From Synchiropus splendidus (lineage: Eukaryota > Chordata > Actinopteri > Syngnathiformes > Callionymidae), in the NCBI RefSeq assembly GCF_027744825.2, contig NC_071335.1:18450501-18514500 (forward strand): a DNA stretch of 64,000 nucleotides, given 5' to 3'. Positions 45,088-57,673 of this stretch are shown in pieces. Both the position numbers and the translations under genes were made by a program. The number at the start of each line of letters is the position of its first letter. The stretch's first letter is position 1. The notes beneath the pieces are model-generated. The model searched no databases, was not told the DNA's origin, and saw only the letters and a list, made by a program, of their open reading frames with translations.

Positions 45088-45330
45088 ACCGTGTGTGTGT
45101 GTGTGTTTAAGCATATCTGTCCGAGTGAGCAACACTTTTGGGGAAACACCTCCTTGTGGTGCCTTTATGCCTTTGTAGGACTCTTTTGTGGACCCCAAAA
45201 GGTTAAGCCTAAATTTGAGGATGAAGACTTCAAAACAACAAGGTTAACCATTTGTTTTGGATGGATAAGATAAGAATGAGAGGCTGGGGAAAGCACTATG
45301 TCAATGAGTGGACCCCACAAAAGTAGTGTG
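45088..45330. repeat. Dispersed GTGAGGAC-type repeat, copy 2
   Basis: Contains CGTGTGTGTGTGTG at the left, TGGACCCCAAAAGG, AACCATTTGTTTTGGATGG, GAGAGGCTGGGGAAAGCA and CTATGTCAATGAGTGGACCC. It parallels the copy at 24600-24752. Confidence 0.6.
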
Positions 45331-45332
45331 AC

Positions 45333-45408
45333 AATATATATATCTATATATCTATATATATATCTATATCTATATATATATATCTATATATATCTATATA
45401 TATATATA
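45333..45408. repeat. (TATC/TA)n compound microsatellite
   Basis: TA runs interrupted at irregular spacing by TATC. It directly abuts the left end of the pogo-like MITE at 45409. Confidence 0.95.
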
Positions 45409-46013
45409 AAGTGGTACCTCTGCTTTTGAACGTCCCGGAATTCGAACAAATCTGAGTTTATTTTGCTTCAGATTTCGAACGAAAATCCAGAACTCGAACA
45501 TCCCCGAAATAAGCCGGAAATAAACATAACGTGCACGGACCGATCAGCTGACCCACGACGCGCTTTGTTATTGTGTGTAACGCAGCCTCTTTATGCAGAC
45601 GTGTCCCGTTAGCTCCGAGGCTGGAGCGCGCACTCCAGGGTTTGATGTCCTGTTGTGGGCTGGAGCTGGGACAGGGATGAGGCGAGTCTGGGACAGAGCG
45701 TGACTTGGTTTATGACTTTGTCACAGCCAAACTGCACAGAAGCGCACATTCAGAGCTGGACACGCACCGGGCACCTCTTCACTTCTGGAGAGACCTCACT
45801 CACTCGGCAACCCCTCCCACATGCAGCGACCACACACATAGAGGAACAGCCACCTGCAGCAGACACTCTACATTCACTCCTACAAAAGACTATTTTAAGG
45901 CTTGGAACGCATTAGTTATTTTTCCATTCATTGTAATGGGAAAAATCGATTCAGATTTCGAACAAATCGATTCTCGTCTGGAACCGATGGTGGTCGAGAA
46001 CTGAGGTTCTTCT
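45409..46013 (+). mobile_element. Pogo/Tigger-like MITE, copy C (internal deletion)
   Basis: Left end AAGTGGTACCTCTGCTTTTG; right end GAACTGAGGTTCTTCTATA, both degraded relative to CAGTGGTACCTCGG. About 110 bp between GTGTCCCGTTAGCT and CACTCCAGGGTTTG is missing relative to copy B, and the junction carries the CCGAGGCTGGAGCGC variant shared with copy A. It inserted at the edge of a TA tract. Confidence 0.85.
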
Positions 46014-47428
46014 ATATTTAAAATGTGCTATGTCAAGCGTATACTTCCTCAGTTTTAATATATAATAAGTATACTCACAGTACACAAGAATAAACGTCTT
46101 TTTGCTAAATGGCACTTGATGTCTTGGGAGTGAAAAGGTTTTGGGGCTGTTGTGTATTTGTTTGCACTCTCCCAAGAACAGATTATTTTCAAACATAATT
46201 GATTTTCGGAGAGCTCATCAATCACATTTGCTACAACTAAAAAAAAAATAAGAAGAAGAAAATATATTCAATGGAAATCATGAAATAGAAGTTAATAAAA
46301 GATGAATAAAGTAAGAGTGAGACTGGCTCCAGTCTCTATTCCTGTATGTACTGGGCATGTACCTGCCTCATTGTAAATGCATTGAGAATAAAATGGATAT
46401 GGAGTTGACTTTTTCTACTGCGTTGCAGTGGATGTGGAGGTAGTGATGAAAAAATACAATGTATTAACAGCTTATCACATACCCGGGAACACAACCTGCT
46501 GACCGAATAGCCAGCGCCCCCCACAAGGGTTGGGTAACAGAGGTGTGTGTCTGCTAAATGCCAAAGCCCCACCTGGCTGGGATCATACTCGGAGTGATTT
46601 CCCCAAGCTCACGTAATGGGAGCGCTCGGGTCCAGTGGTCAGATTCGCTGCCTGTCCCTATATCCCATGCCTCAAAGTGATGCCCAACTTCTTGGAGAGA
46701 ATGGAAGTAAAAAAAAAAATCCTGACAAACAAACAACAGTAGTAGCTACTTGGTCAAATAATGAACAGGACTGTCTTGCTGACTCTGCAATCTGACTTGC
46801 GTCGGACCATTCACCAGCAAACTCAAAGCAGCAGTCGCTCTTTATGTTTGAAGGATTCAGTGCAGAGCCATGCTCTTGGCGTGTGAAGCTGCAGAGGCCT
46901 GAGGCAGACGTTACGTGTCGCACCTCTCCACTAACAGCTATAGGAGATTCCCTGTAGTGCTGGCCCCCACACTTTGTCCTGGCCTCCATGACCCACCCAT
47001 CGAGATCAGCACTCATTCAAAACCTCCATTTTAATTGTGGATAAAAGTTACCATAACTCTCAGGTAAAACCTCCGGCTCAAATCACCTCCCGTGGAAGAG
47101 TACAAACGGACAGTTTGATTTTGCAAGGGCCGTGAATTCCAGGGCGCTGTGCAGTCACCCATGTTAGAACATTGCTTAAGGTGCAGTGACAGCCGAGTCA
47201 GCAGTTAGCGGATCCAACTGTGGTTGACAATGCAGCGTTGCAGCAGTTGCAGTACAAACAGGCAAGGTAGAAATTGAAAACCAGCAGGTCGGTCGGAAAA
47301 GGGACAGCAAGGAGGAATAACCAGAAAAGAATGCACACTCGCACAAATGAAAGTGGGCCGCGCTGTTTGCTGCTCCTGAGAGGAAGATTTTTGGATGATG
47401 CTGTGTGACATATCAACTCTTTGGCTCT

Positions 47429-47463
<35 letters not shown>

Positions 47464-49027
47464 TGTTATTATTATAGATGAAACATTAAGTTTTTTTTGT
47501 CTTGCGGAAACCATAGGATTGAGTCAGTTTTAATGTATTGATATGAATATATTTGATTATGGTTACAGGCGAAATCTCCTTCATGCTGCGACACTGCGAC
47601 TGCAATGGAACAGTGCTGTCAGTATTTTATGTCAGTACCAGTATTCTTGACTTCATGTATAATTTTTTGAATATAATGATTATGTTTTATAATTATATGT
47701 ATGTCCATCTATAAGTAAAAACTGAAGCACATTCGAAAAAGCTTTGTTTTCGGTCTTGTGAAATAAATATTACCGAACCAACGGGGTTCAAGGAAAAACA
47801 ATATGGAATTGAATAAGACACAGGTGGAGGCCAGGCATTCGCCAGCATAGTAGTTGAGAATTCTGACATGAATCGCAGTATTGCTATTTACTGACACCAT
47901 TCAGAGCAAAGCTGCAGGGTGAAGTTGTGCGTTCAAAACCAAACAGCCATTTCCTGAAGGAAGCAGTCGTGCAAGTCACCACACTTTTGTGGGATAATTG
48001 TGGGAAAGAAACAAAGTGTTTATGGAGAAATGTTTGGTAAAAATATTAGAGAGTATTAGACATTCAATATATCATATAAACTGATTTCAAGCCATGTCGA
48101 CGCATTTTATTTTAAGGATAATTACTTCAAGAACTACTTGGTAAAAAGGTCCTTGTGTCAGCGTTAATATTCTTCAATCAAGTCTTTTATCGATGTCAGC
48201 CACACATCGTTCATGGTAGACAGCCAAGATATTGTCAGGTTGTTATCCATACTTGCTTTACCACGACGATGATCGGTTTATTTTAAGATGTGCATATTGA
48301 TGTAATGGGGACACAGTTTTCCTGACAACAACAAGTTTACTCATAGGTACCCCATTATGTTCAGAGTTCTTCAGGTTCATTTAGTAACTGTTGCTGCCAC
48401 TCGTAAAGTGTATAGCTCCATACATTACAAATCCTTGTCGCTCTCCTTGAGGCTGAGCTTCTGAGAAATCTTTCAAAACAAGACTAATGGTGTCCAACAC
48501 CACTATCACTATACAAAGCCGCTGTCACTGAATCCTCTTGGTTTCAATTCCACACAGCATATAGTGAATAGTGCTTTTACTTATCTGTAGTTATCTACAG
48601 TGGTAGAAAGGTGGAGTCTCACTATGACGTACACATTTTATTTCATTTGTCTTTTAATGAGTGTTTCACTGGGCAAATCAGCTCAGACTACAGTCACTTC
48701 ACACAGTGAGAGGGGAAAGAATGCTTTCACGCTCACTGTTAATCTGTGACAACAGGTAAGGTGTCGGGTGGAAGTGTTGAAAATCCACTATGAGGACGAT
48801 TACTGGGGAGAAGCTCTCCGCAGGTGGTTCCAAGGAGAGAAGGGGATTTGGTTTCACATCTGGCACAATAGCTTATTCATTTTTACACATATTAATACTC
48901 TGGAAGTAGCTGTGTTTTTTTTATCACCGGACCCTTCAAAAGGGCAATGAACAGCTTCTGGATGACTACATGGTGCTAACACAGTTCTGATACTGTACTA
49001 ACCAGAATAAAGATTCCAATACAAGTA
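46014..49027. other. Unique flank with one (TAA)n tract, no gene seen
   Basis: The tract at 47430-47463 is a TAA/AAT microsatellite of about 11 units. The stretch 46840-47200 is repeat-free and of balanced composition. No supported coding sequence. Confidence 0.55.
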
Positions 49028-49549
49028 CATGTGGGAGGGGTTGCCGAGTGAGTGACGTCTCTCCAGAAGTGAAGAGGTGCCCGGTGCGTGTCCAGCTCTG
49101 AATGTGCGCTTCTGTGCAGTTTGGCTGTGACAAAGTCATAAACCAAGTCACGCTCTGTCCCAGACTCGCCTCATCCCTGTCCCAGCTCCAGCCCACAACA
49201 GGACATCAAACCCTGGAGGAGAGGTGTGGAGAGTGAGCACCTCCCCTGTGACACTCTACCACGGTCCAGTGTGGAGACAGGAAAGGTTTTACACCTCAAT
49301 ATGAAGAAAAGACAGGCAGTAAATGGAGCTAACGGGACACGTCTGCATACAGAGGCTGCGTTATACACAATAACAAAGCGCGTCGTGGGTCAGCTGATCG
49401 CTCCGCGCACGTTATGTTTTTTCCGGCTTTTTTCAGGGGCGTTCGAGTTCTGGATTTTTGTTCGAAATCAGAAGTAAAAAATCTCAAAATTTTTGTTCGA
49501 ACTCTGATTTGTTCGAAGTCTGGGTTGTTCGTAAACCGAGGTACCACTG
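49028..49549 (-). mobile_element. Pogo/Tigger-like MITE, truncated copy D
   Basis: The copy is reversed. It starts abruptly in the core at ATGTGGGAGGGGTTGCCG and ends with the terminal AACCGAGGTACCACTG followed by TA. The other terminus and the CACCTGCAGCAGACACTCT part are missing. Confidence 0.85.
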
Positions 49550-50771
49550 TACTTTGATAAACTTAAACAGAATTTTCTTTGTTAGACTGAAAACCTGAGG
49601 TCTTGAAAGGGAGGGAAATGCTACCCCAAATCCAGCCCTGTGCTACAGTGCAGACTTTAAAGCCTTAAGCTAGATAACATTCCTGCTCCACATTGGTTAA
49701 CCAGGCACTGCAAGTGAAGATGTGTAAGAAGACCTGAGGATAGCCCAGTGTCCAGACATACTTCCTTCTTGGAGTATCAATAATGCAAAAGGACAAAGTG
49801 CCTAATACATGAGAGAAGAAAAAAAAAAGCAAGAGCTTGCGTTATCCTACCGTATCAATATTTTGACAGCCAGTGTGGAAAGGCAAAGAAATCCGAGGGG
49901 ACTCTTCCATGTAAAGTGTTCTTTCATGTTTTGCAAAGTGAGTGCTACCTCTCTCTCTCTAGCTCTGTCTCGCCAATTTTACCTCCATGAAATGGAAAGT
50001 TGAGAGGAAGCCTCAGTCAGGGTACAGTCTGTTCATACTGACTGACTAACTTAATGACTGAGGGAAAATGACGGCGCCTGTGCCGGCTCAGTTCCCGTGG
50101 AAGAGAAGAGGTCATTACTGGTACAAAAGAAGAAAGAATCCTACACCGGAATATGGAGGAGCAGGGGAGTACAAAAGGAGAGGAGCGTTGCAGAGGTAAT
50201 AAAACCAAAAGGGACAGTGTAACATGTGTAACTGCTTGAGTCATTCAGATTCAGAACAAATGGCTCTCATCCTCTTAAAGTGTAACGCAATCTCTTCAAC
50301 AAAACACATTTTATGGTTGTTGAAATGAAAACACTGCGCTGTATCAGTGGAAAAAAAAAGACAGGTTCTGAGAGGATAGAGAACAGATTTTACGATTTAG
50401 GCTGAGCATCACAGCTCACACTTGATCTCATCTCGAAAAGTATTTTCGTAGTGTGATCTAGAAGCACAAAGGCACTTGTGAGTGCTCAAAGTAAGGCGGG
50501 GTAAAAAGCCACCAACACTCCTTTAATTATGCTGTGAAGTTATCTCCCAGATGCCCTAGTTATTCCAGGGAGCTAAGACACTGCGCAGTCTTTTGGGACA
50601 GGCAACTCCCTGAAGTGGGTGAACAAGGATGAAAGATGTCCCTGGTGGCAGCTGGGAGGACCACGTCGCTGGTCTCTAGGGGGAAGCAATTCGGAGCTCC
50701 GCTCTCTTCATTATGTTTCCTCCACCATGTATGGAAACAAGACACACGTCAAAATGTTTTGCCTGTTATTG

Positions 50772-50775
<4 letters not shown>

Positions 50776-50827
<52 letters not shown>
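50776..50827. repeat. (TA)n microsatellite in duplication copy 1
   Basis: A TA run after TTGGTGTG. Its length is the same as in the second copy at 54508-54559. Confidence 0.98.
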
Positions 50828-50829
<2 letters not shown>

Positions 50830-50929
50830 CAAGAACACAATAGAACGCACAGAGACCTCTAACATGTGACCTCTGTACATAACCTCCACAATGACGAAGA
50901 AAAGAATGAAACAGAACAACTGAACATAC

Positions 50930-51320
50930 ACTGTACATTTTTTGCTGTAAATTACTGGCTAGTAATTGCATGACTTTCACAGTAATTACCTGTAAATATT
51001 TACAAATATTTCACAGTAACATACTGTAAATTCTTCACAGTAAATTAAAATAAAACTACAACTGTACACTGTAGTTTCACAGTTGCTGTGACTTTGACTT
51101 AACTGTGATATAGCAGCATTTCCCTGTGAAATTACAATGGTTTGCTGTGTATAGAATTACAGTAATTTCCTGTAGTTATTTTACTGTGAAAGTATGTCAA
51201 TTTGGTAGCCAGTATTTTATTGTGAAATTGCAATTTAAAAAAAAAGCCATAATAATACTGTAACATATTGTACATTTTAACTGTGATATTACAGTTTGTT
51301 ATTCTTACAAACATGCTTTG
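50930..51320. repeat. Interspersed ACAGTAA/TTACTGT-rich repeat (also at 54662-55052)
   Basis: Dense recurring motifs TTTCACAGTAA, ACTGTAAATT, CTGTGAAATTACA and ATTACAGTAATTTCCTGTAG. This type of sequence is common in fish genomes as a dispersed nonautonomous repeat. Its inverted motif copies could fold extensively. Confidence 0.6.
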
Positions 51321-52473
51321 GATCTGCTCAGTGAAAATGACAGACAACAGAGACCAAAGGACATTTTTAACTTGAATTACTTTCAAACAAAAAACAATAA
51401 AAGCACTTGAAATGGACTTGTAAAAACAGTTAAAACATTTGTGAACATCAGAACAATCAGATCACTTTGCTAACCACTCAAAATCCACCATTTATTTTTC
51501 AAAAAACGTGCTCACACGTGGGTTAATGCCACTTCGCTTTTTGCTCTTCGAGCTGGTCTCAGGGTTCATTCCCAAGAAACAGCTGAAACAATAGGAAAAG
51601 AAAACAACTTGAAGTTTTATACAGATTTATATAGGCTCTTGCATAATTTATCCAAAGCACACGCAGTGGTGCCCCTTTCCCTTTAGCTAAACCTTCACCA
51701 GGGCAAGAAATAGATGTGATACAAGCAAGCAGATCAGGTATGTAGACATTGAGACACACATGACACTTGCTACAAGCATGGAAAATAAATAAATAATAAT
51801 AAAAAAATAAGCCACACCGGTCTATAAGCTGCGGGTCCATTGGTGCTGTCTCCGTCGACAGGTCAGTGGTGCACCCGGCTTAAAAATGCATGAGGATCAC
51901 TTCTCAACTAGTTTTGAAAACAGGGTCCAGCATCAAGACTGACTCATGAAACAAACTCGGCAATGTTCTGAACTTGAATAATGAAGTCACATTTATACTT
52001 ATCTATATTAAGTGGCTGAAAATACACTGTTTTCACCCGTGTCTCTCAAGTTGTTGAAGTCCTCCAGCTCTTCCTTGAGAGACTGGGCTCCCAATTCAAA
52101 AGTCAAAAAACAGTGGAAACACAAGAACGTGGACGTGTCCGAACAAAATAAAAGCATGTCGGGAGAAGACCTGTCAGCATCTGTAAGTTGAACAGATACA
52201 CATGTATATTTCTTTCTTAAAAAAAAACAACAAAAAAATATATCATTGGAAAACACCAGTCAGAAATGTCAGGGATTGAATCACATGTCCATGAAAGTAG
52301 AAGTCTGTTATTATTATTTTCAATAAAACATTTATGAGCATGTACATCTTGTGCACCTTTTTCAATCTATCATAACTGATGTCCTGAACAGATTGCTCCC
52401 ACTCATGTAGACAGTTCATGCTGTGCGTGATTTACAGCATGAGTGAGGTGATGATGTTCAACCAAAGATCCAT

Positions 52474-52833
52474 TTTATTAAAAATCTTCACATCCTTTAT
52501 ACTCAATTTTTTTCTGTGCTTTCATTGTGGTTCATCGGTGGCTCACCGTCGTGGACCTTCTGCATCATATCCTTGGCATCAGCACCATCCAACATCCGAC
52601 GACTGAGCAAAGGATGCATCCCCTTTTCTGTGGCTCCATCTGCGAAATGCTGTTTTGTTTTTTTTCCCTTCCCTTTCACTGGCTGTGAAAAACAACCTCC
52701 TCATCCCACCACCTCTCTTCCAATTGAACTCTAAAGTGCCGCAATGCAAATCAAGTGTTAATCCATTTGTAGCTGACAAGGCCTTCTTGATTACGGCGGC
52801 GGCTTTCTTCTTCAAACGTGCCATTGCCATTGT
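52474..52833 (-). pseudogene. Unidentified candidate terminal exon or retrocopy with poly(A) signal
   Basis: I do not recognise this. On the minus strand TTGTTTTTCACAG (acceptor-like, exon from 52682) is followed by 59 open codons starting PVKGKGKKTKQHFADG, including HPLLSRRMLDGADAKDMMQK and ending NHNESTEKN then TGA (52505-52503). AATAAA lies 24 bp later (52479-52474). Upstream, CCTGGTTAG (52834) precedes DNGNGTFEEESRRRNQEGLV and a stop at 52751. It could be two exons, a frameshifted retrocopy or chance. It is inside the 956 bp absent from copy 2. Confidence 0.2.
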
Positions 52834-53263
52834 CTAACCAGGAACACATGTCAAAACATGAAAGCGCTACTGAGTTCAATTAACCGATCAATCGTTTGTC
52901 GGATGTGCCGACAGACTGGGAGAAAATTGCCAGGCAAACACCTGAGCCGATAAAGAGAATAAAAGGTAAAAATGCAAAAAAACAAATTAATAGTTCAAGA
53001 AAAATACATGTTCAGTAACACGTATTCTCACTTTGATGTCAGTCATAAATAAGTTATACAAGTTTCCTTCGACCTTACATACCCATGCTGCCCATTCTGA
53101 CATTAGATTCTAAGTGTTACCATCACTTCTCTCAGCCTGGCTTGCTGTGCTCATCTCTCCCCGTCTGTCCTGTGATTCCATCTTTCTTTCATTGTTTCTC
53201 AGTAAGGGTTCCTTGAGTGTCTGAGGTGCCGGTAAATAAACAGTGCTATGTACCCGGTTGGTC

Positions 53264-53460
53264 GTGATGGGCTACAGAGTGTTTCATGAAACAGTGTCCT
53301 AGTTTCCAGAGATCAGTAGGTGGCGCTCTTGGATTAAAAGTGATGTGCGGTTTCCTTGAAAAGGTCCAAATATATCCACATCATAACCAAAGATTTCAGC
53401 ACTGGAAGTGGCATGTAGTGGGCTTGTCGATACTGTTTCATGAAGCCTCAGAAGTCCATC
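53264..53460. mobile_element. hAT-type MITE-like copy (also at 56040-56236)
   Basis: Starts GTGATGGGCTACAGAGTG, contains TTTCATGAAACAGTGTCC, AGTAGGTGGCGCTCTTGG and ACTGTTTCATGAAGCCTCAG. It is flanked on each side by a 59-bp direct repeat (53121-53179 and 53469-53527). The second duplication copy carries the same arrangement. Confidence 0.6.
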
Positions 53461-54337
53461 CTTACTGGCATCACTTCTCTCACCCTGGCTTGCTGTGCTC
53501 ATCTCTCCCCATCTGTCCTGCCATTCCACCTCTACCCACCATTGCTCTAACTTTCCCTTCTCACCACCACTTTTTCATTTGATTGGTTTCCTCGCCCGCC
53601 ACAGTTTTTGCTTTTACACGCACACTCTCGTCTACTTTTCTCCCCTTTCATCCTTCTTGATGCTCCATGCCTTTTCTGTACCTGTCTCACTCTCTCACTC
53701 GCTTCCTCAGCAAGAAGTCAGAGATCAAAGCGTGGACTCGATCGAAAGGGGCAGCGCTAACACCCGTGCACACATCTTGCATTGCTGTCTGCGTCTTTCC
53801 TCCCCTCGCTGTAAAATCGGCATCATATCAACATCTTTATCCACTTCTCCTTCCCCTCAAGCGTTAAAAGTCTTGTTCCCGAGGGTGTTTTCTTTTGAGA
53901 AACTACCTTTTTTTTTCATCCCCGTGACACGATTGAAATTGTCTCTGATCAGACGACGTGTTGCTACTGCTGAAGTCAGTTATGGCGTCATTAAAAAACA
54001 AGGCTGAAACCTTAAGAAGACCTCTGTGAGATTCAGAAAAAAATAATGAAATATAATAAGTTCCCTCACACATGTTGTGATTCACGCCCAACGGAGCAGC
54101 CGGGGGGCTGAGTCACTACGCACTTCATAATTCATCAAACCCATTAGTATCTATGCCCAATATTTTTTCTCCCCCTCCAAGATCTTTTCATGAAATAGTT
54201 ACGAACACGCAGAACAGAAGACAATCAATGCACACGATATGGGAAGATTGACGCTTCAATAGATCATCATATAACGACACCTACATGTGCCCAAGACTCT
54301 ATATATGTTAATAAACTCCCTGTGGACTTTCTTTGTT

Positions 54338-54503
54338 CTCCCTGAAGTGGGTGAACAAGGATGAAAGATGTCCCTGGTGGCAGCTGGGAGGACCACGTCG
54401 CTGGTCTCTAGGGGGAAGCAATTCGGAGCTCCGCTCTCTTCATTATGTTTCCTCCACCATGTATGGAAACAAGACACACGTCAAAATGTTTTGCCTGTTA
54501 TTG

Positions 54504-54561
<58 letters not shown>

Positions 54562-57113
54562 CAAGAACACAATAGAACGCACAGAGACCTCTAACATGTG
54601 ACCTCTGTACATAACCTCCACAATGACGAAGAAAAGAATGAAACAGAACAACTGAACATACACTGTACATTTTTTGCTGTAAATTACTGGCTAGTAATTG
54701 CATGACTTTCACAGTAATTACCTGTAAATATTTACAAATATTTCACAGTAACATACTGTAAATTCTTCACAGTAAATTAAAATAAAACTACAACTGTACA
54801 CTGTAGTTTCACAGTTGCTGTGACTTTGACTTAACTGTGATATAGCAGCATTTCCCTGTGAAATTACAATGGTTTGCTGTGTATAGAATTACAGTAATTT
54901 CCTGTAGTTATTTTACTGTGAAAGTATGTCAATTTGGTAGCCAGTATTTTATTGTGAAATTGCAATTTAAAAAAAAAGCCATAATAATACTGTAACATAT
55001 TGTACATTTTAACTGTGATATTACAGTTTGTTATTCTTACAAACATGCTTTGGATCTGCTCAGTGAAAATGACAGACAACAGAGACCAAAGGACATTTTT
55101 AACTTGAATTACTTTCAAACAAAAAACAATAAAAGCACTTGAAATGGACTTGTAAAAACAGTTAAAACATTTGTGAACATCAGAACAATCAGATCACTTT
55201 GCTAACCACTCAAAATCCACCATTTATTTTTCAAAAAACGTGCTCACACGTGGGTTAATGCCACTTCGCTTTTTGCTCTTCGAGCTGGTCTCAGGGTTCA
55301 TTCCCAAGAAACAGCTGAAACAATAGGAAAAGAAAACAACTTGAAGTTTTATACAGATTTATATAGGCTCTTGCATAATTTATCCAAAGCACACGCAGTG
55401 GTGCCCCTTTCCCTTTAGCTAAACCTTCACCAGGGCAAGAAATAGATGTGATACAAGCAAGCAGATCAGGTATGTAGACATTGAGACACACATGACACTT
55501 GCTACAAGCATGGAAAATAAATAAATAATAATAAAAAAATAAGCCACACCGGTCTATAAGCTGCGGGTCCATTGGTGCTGTCTCCGTCGACAGGTCAGTG
55601 GTGCACCCGGCTTAAAAATGCATGAGGATCACTTCTCAACTAGTTTTGAAAACAGGGTCCAGCATCAAGACTGACTCATGAAACAAACTCGGCAATGTTC
55701 TGAACTTGAATAATGAAGTCACATTTATACTTATCTATATTAAGTGGCTGAAAATACACTGTTTTCACCCGTGTCTCTCAAGTTGTTGAAGTCCTCCAGC
55801 TCTTCACTTTGATGTCAGTCATAAATAAGTTATACAAGTTTCCTTCGACCTTACATACCCATGCTGCCCATTCTGACATTAGATTCTAAGTGTTACCATC
55901 ACTTCTCTCAGCCTGGCTTGCTGTGCTCATCTCTCCCCGTCTGTCCTGTGATTCCATCTTTCTTTCATTGTTTCTCAGTAAGGGTTCCTTGAGTGTCTGA
56001 GGTGCCGGTAAATAAACAGTGCTATGTACCCGGTTGGTCGTGATGGGCTACAGAGTGTTTCATGAAACAGTGTCCTAGTTTCCAGAGATCAGTAGGTGGC
56101 GCTCTTGGATTAAAAGTGATGTGCGGTTTCCTTGAAAAGGTCCAAATATATCCACATCATAACCAAAGATTTCAGCACTGGAAGTGGCATGTAGTGGGCT
56201 TGTCGATACTGTTTCATGAAGCCTCAGAAGTCCATCCTTACTGGCATCACTTCTCTCACCCTGGCTTGCTGTGCTCATCTCTCCCCATCTGTCCTGCCAT
56301 TCCACCTCTACCCACCATTGCTCTAACTTTCCCTTCTCACCACCACTTTTTCATTTGATTGGTTTCCTCGCCCGCCACAGTTTTTGCTTTTACACGCACA
56401 CTCTCGTCTACTTTTCTCCCCTTTCATCCTTCTTGATGCTCCATGCCTTTTCTGTACCTGTCTCACTCTCTCACTCGCTTCCTCAGCAAGAAGTCAGAGA
56501 TCAAAGCGTGGACTCGATCGAAAGGGGCAGCGCTAACACCCGTGCACACATCTTGCATTGCTGTCTGCGTCTTTCCTCCCCTCGCTGTAAAATCGGCATC
56601 ATATCAACATCTTTATCCACTTCTCCTTCCCCTCAAGCGTTAAAAGTCTTGTTCCCGAGGGTGTTTTCTTTTGAGAAACTACCTTTTTTTTTCATCCCCG
56701 TGACACGATTGAAATTGTCTCTGATCAGACGACGTGTTGCTACTGCTGAAGTCAGTTATGGCGTCATTAAAAAACAAGGCTGAAACCTTAAGAAGACCTC
56801 TGTGAGATTCAGAAAAAAATAATGAAATATAATAAGTTCCCTCACACATGTTGTGATTCACGCCCAACGGAGCAGCCGGGGGGCTGAGTCACTACGCACT
56901 TCATAATTCATCAAACCCATTAGTATCTATGCCCAATATTTTTTCTCCCCCTCCAAGATCTTTTCATGAAATAGTTACGAACACGCAGAACAGAAGACAA
57001 TCAATGCACACGATATGGGAAGATTGACGCTTCAATAGATCATCATATAACGACACCTACATGTGCCCAAGACTCTATATATGTTAATAAACTCCCTGTG
57101 GACTTTCTTTGTT
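54338..57113 (+). repeat. Tandem duplication, copy 2 (2776 bp, lacks 956 bp)
   Basis: Directly follows copy 1. It matches copy 1 up to 55805 (= 52073) and resumes at 55806 (= 53030). The missing part is 52074-53029, with a 2-bp TC microhomology at the join. It ends in TTTGTTCTCC before unrelated sequence starting ATGTTGCTTC. All short open frames in copy 1 outside the missing segment recur here unchanged. Confidence 0.97.
54508..54559. repeat. (TA)n microsatellite in duplication copy 2
   Basis: Exact counterpart of the tract at 50776-50827. The constant 3732-bp offset on both sides shows no length change. Confidence 0.98.
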
Positions 57114-57341
57114 CTCCATGTTGCTTCATCGCTCCTTTTTCATTTCCCCAAGAGTGTTGTATTCATTGCTAACAAACGCTGAAACACACTTAGAAGTTAC
57201 GATCAAGAGAGTCCCTGTGTGTTTATACAGTTTCCAATGTCCAATAATAATCATAAAACACAGTTTTCCTTTATGGGGCTGTCAAATCATCTATTGTTGT
57301 AGCGAAGCTGCAGTATTTTTTTTTCACCTGTGTATCGTTGT

Positions 57342-57623
57342 GTATCTTTCTTTCATTGTGTCTCAGTAAGGGTTCCTTGAGTGTCTTAAAGGTGTCGGTA
57401 AATAAACAGTGCTATGTCCCCGGTTGGTAGTGATGGGCTACCGAGTGTTTCATGAAACAGTGTCCTAGTTTCCAGAGATCAGTAGGTGGCGCTCTTGGTT
57501 TAAAAATTATGTGTGGTTTCCTTGAAAAGGTCCAAATATATCCACATCATAACCAAAGATTTCAGCGCTGGAAGTGGCATGTAGTGGGCTTGTCGATACC
57601 GTTTCATGAAGCCTCAGAAGTCC
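57342..57623. repeat. Third, older partial copy of the duplicated unit, including the hAT-like segment
   Basis: From TTTCTTTCATTGTGTCTCAG to CATGAAGCCTCAGAAGTCC it parallels 53187-53455 and 55963-56231. It carries scattered substitutions and small indels, for example GTCTTAAAGGTGTCGG instead of GTCTGAGGTGCCGG. Confidence 0.85.
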
Positions 57624-57673
57624 CCCACACTAGAAATCATTTGTAAATTATACAATTTGTTCGCCCTAATATA

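Larger units (their letters stand above)
50606..54337 (+). repeat. Tandem duplication, copy 1 (3732 bp)
   Basis: Every position from 50606 to 52073 recurs exactly 3732 bp downstream, and every position from 53030 to 54337 recurs 2776 bp downstream. Sampled stretches are identical, including the (TA)n tract length. The unit starts CTCCCTGAAGTGGGTG, and the same CTCC is present at the end of copy 2, giving a 4-bp microhomology. The unit holds a TA tract, an ACAGTAA-rich repeat, an ATAAGCTGC-type fragment, a hAT-like fragment and a candidate exon. Confidence 0.97.

Noticed and set aside
53495..54007. 170-codon plus-strand ORF, perfectly repeated at 56271-56783
   Set aside because: The repetition comes from the segmental duplication. 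The translation is low-complexity serine, proline and leucine with no family resemblance.
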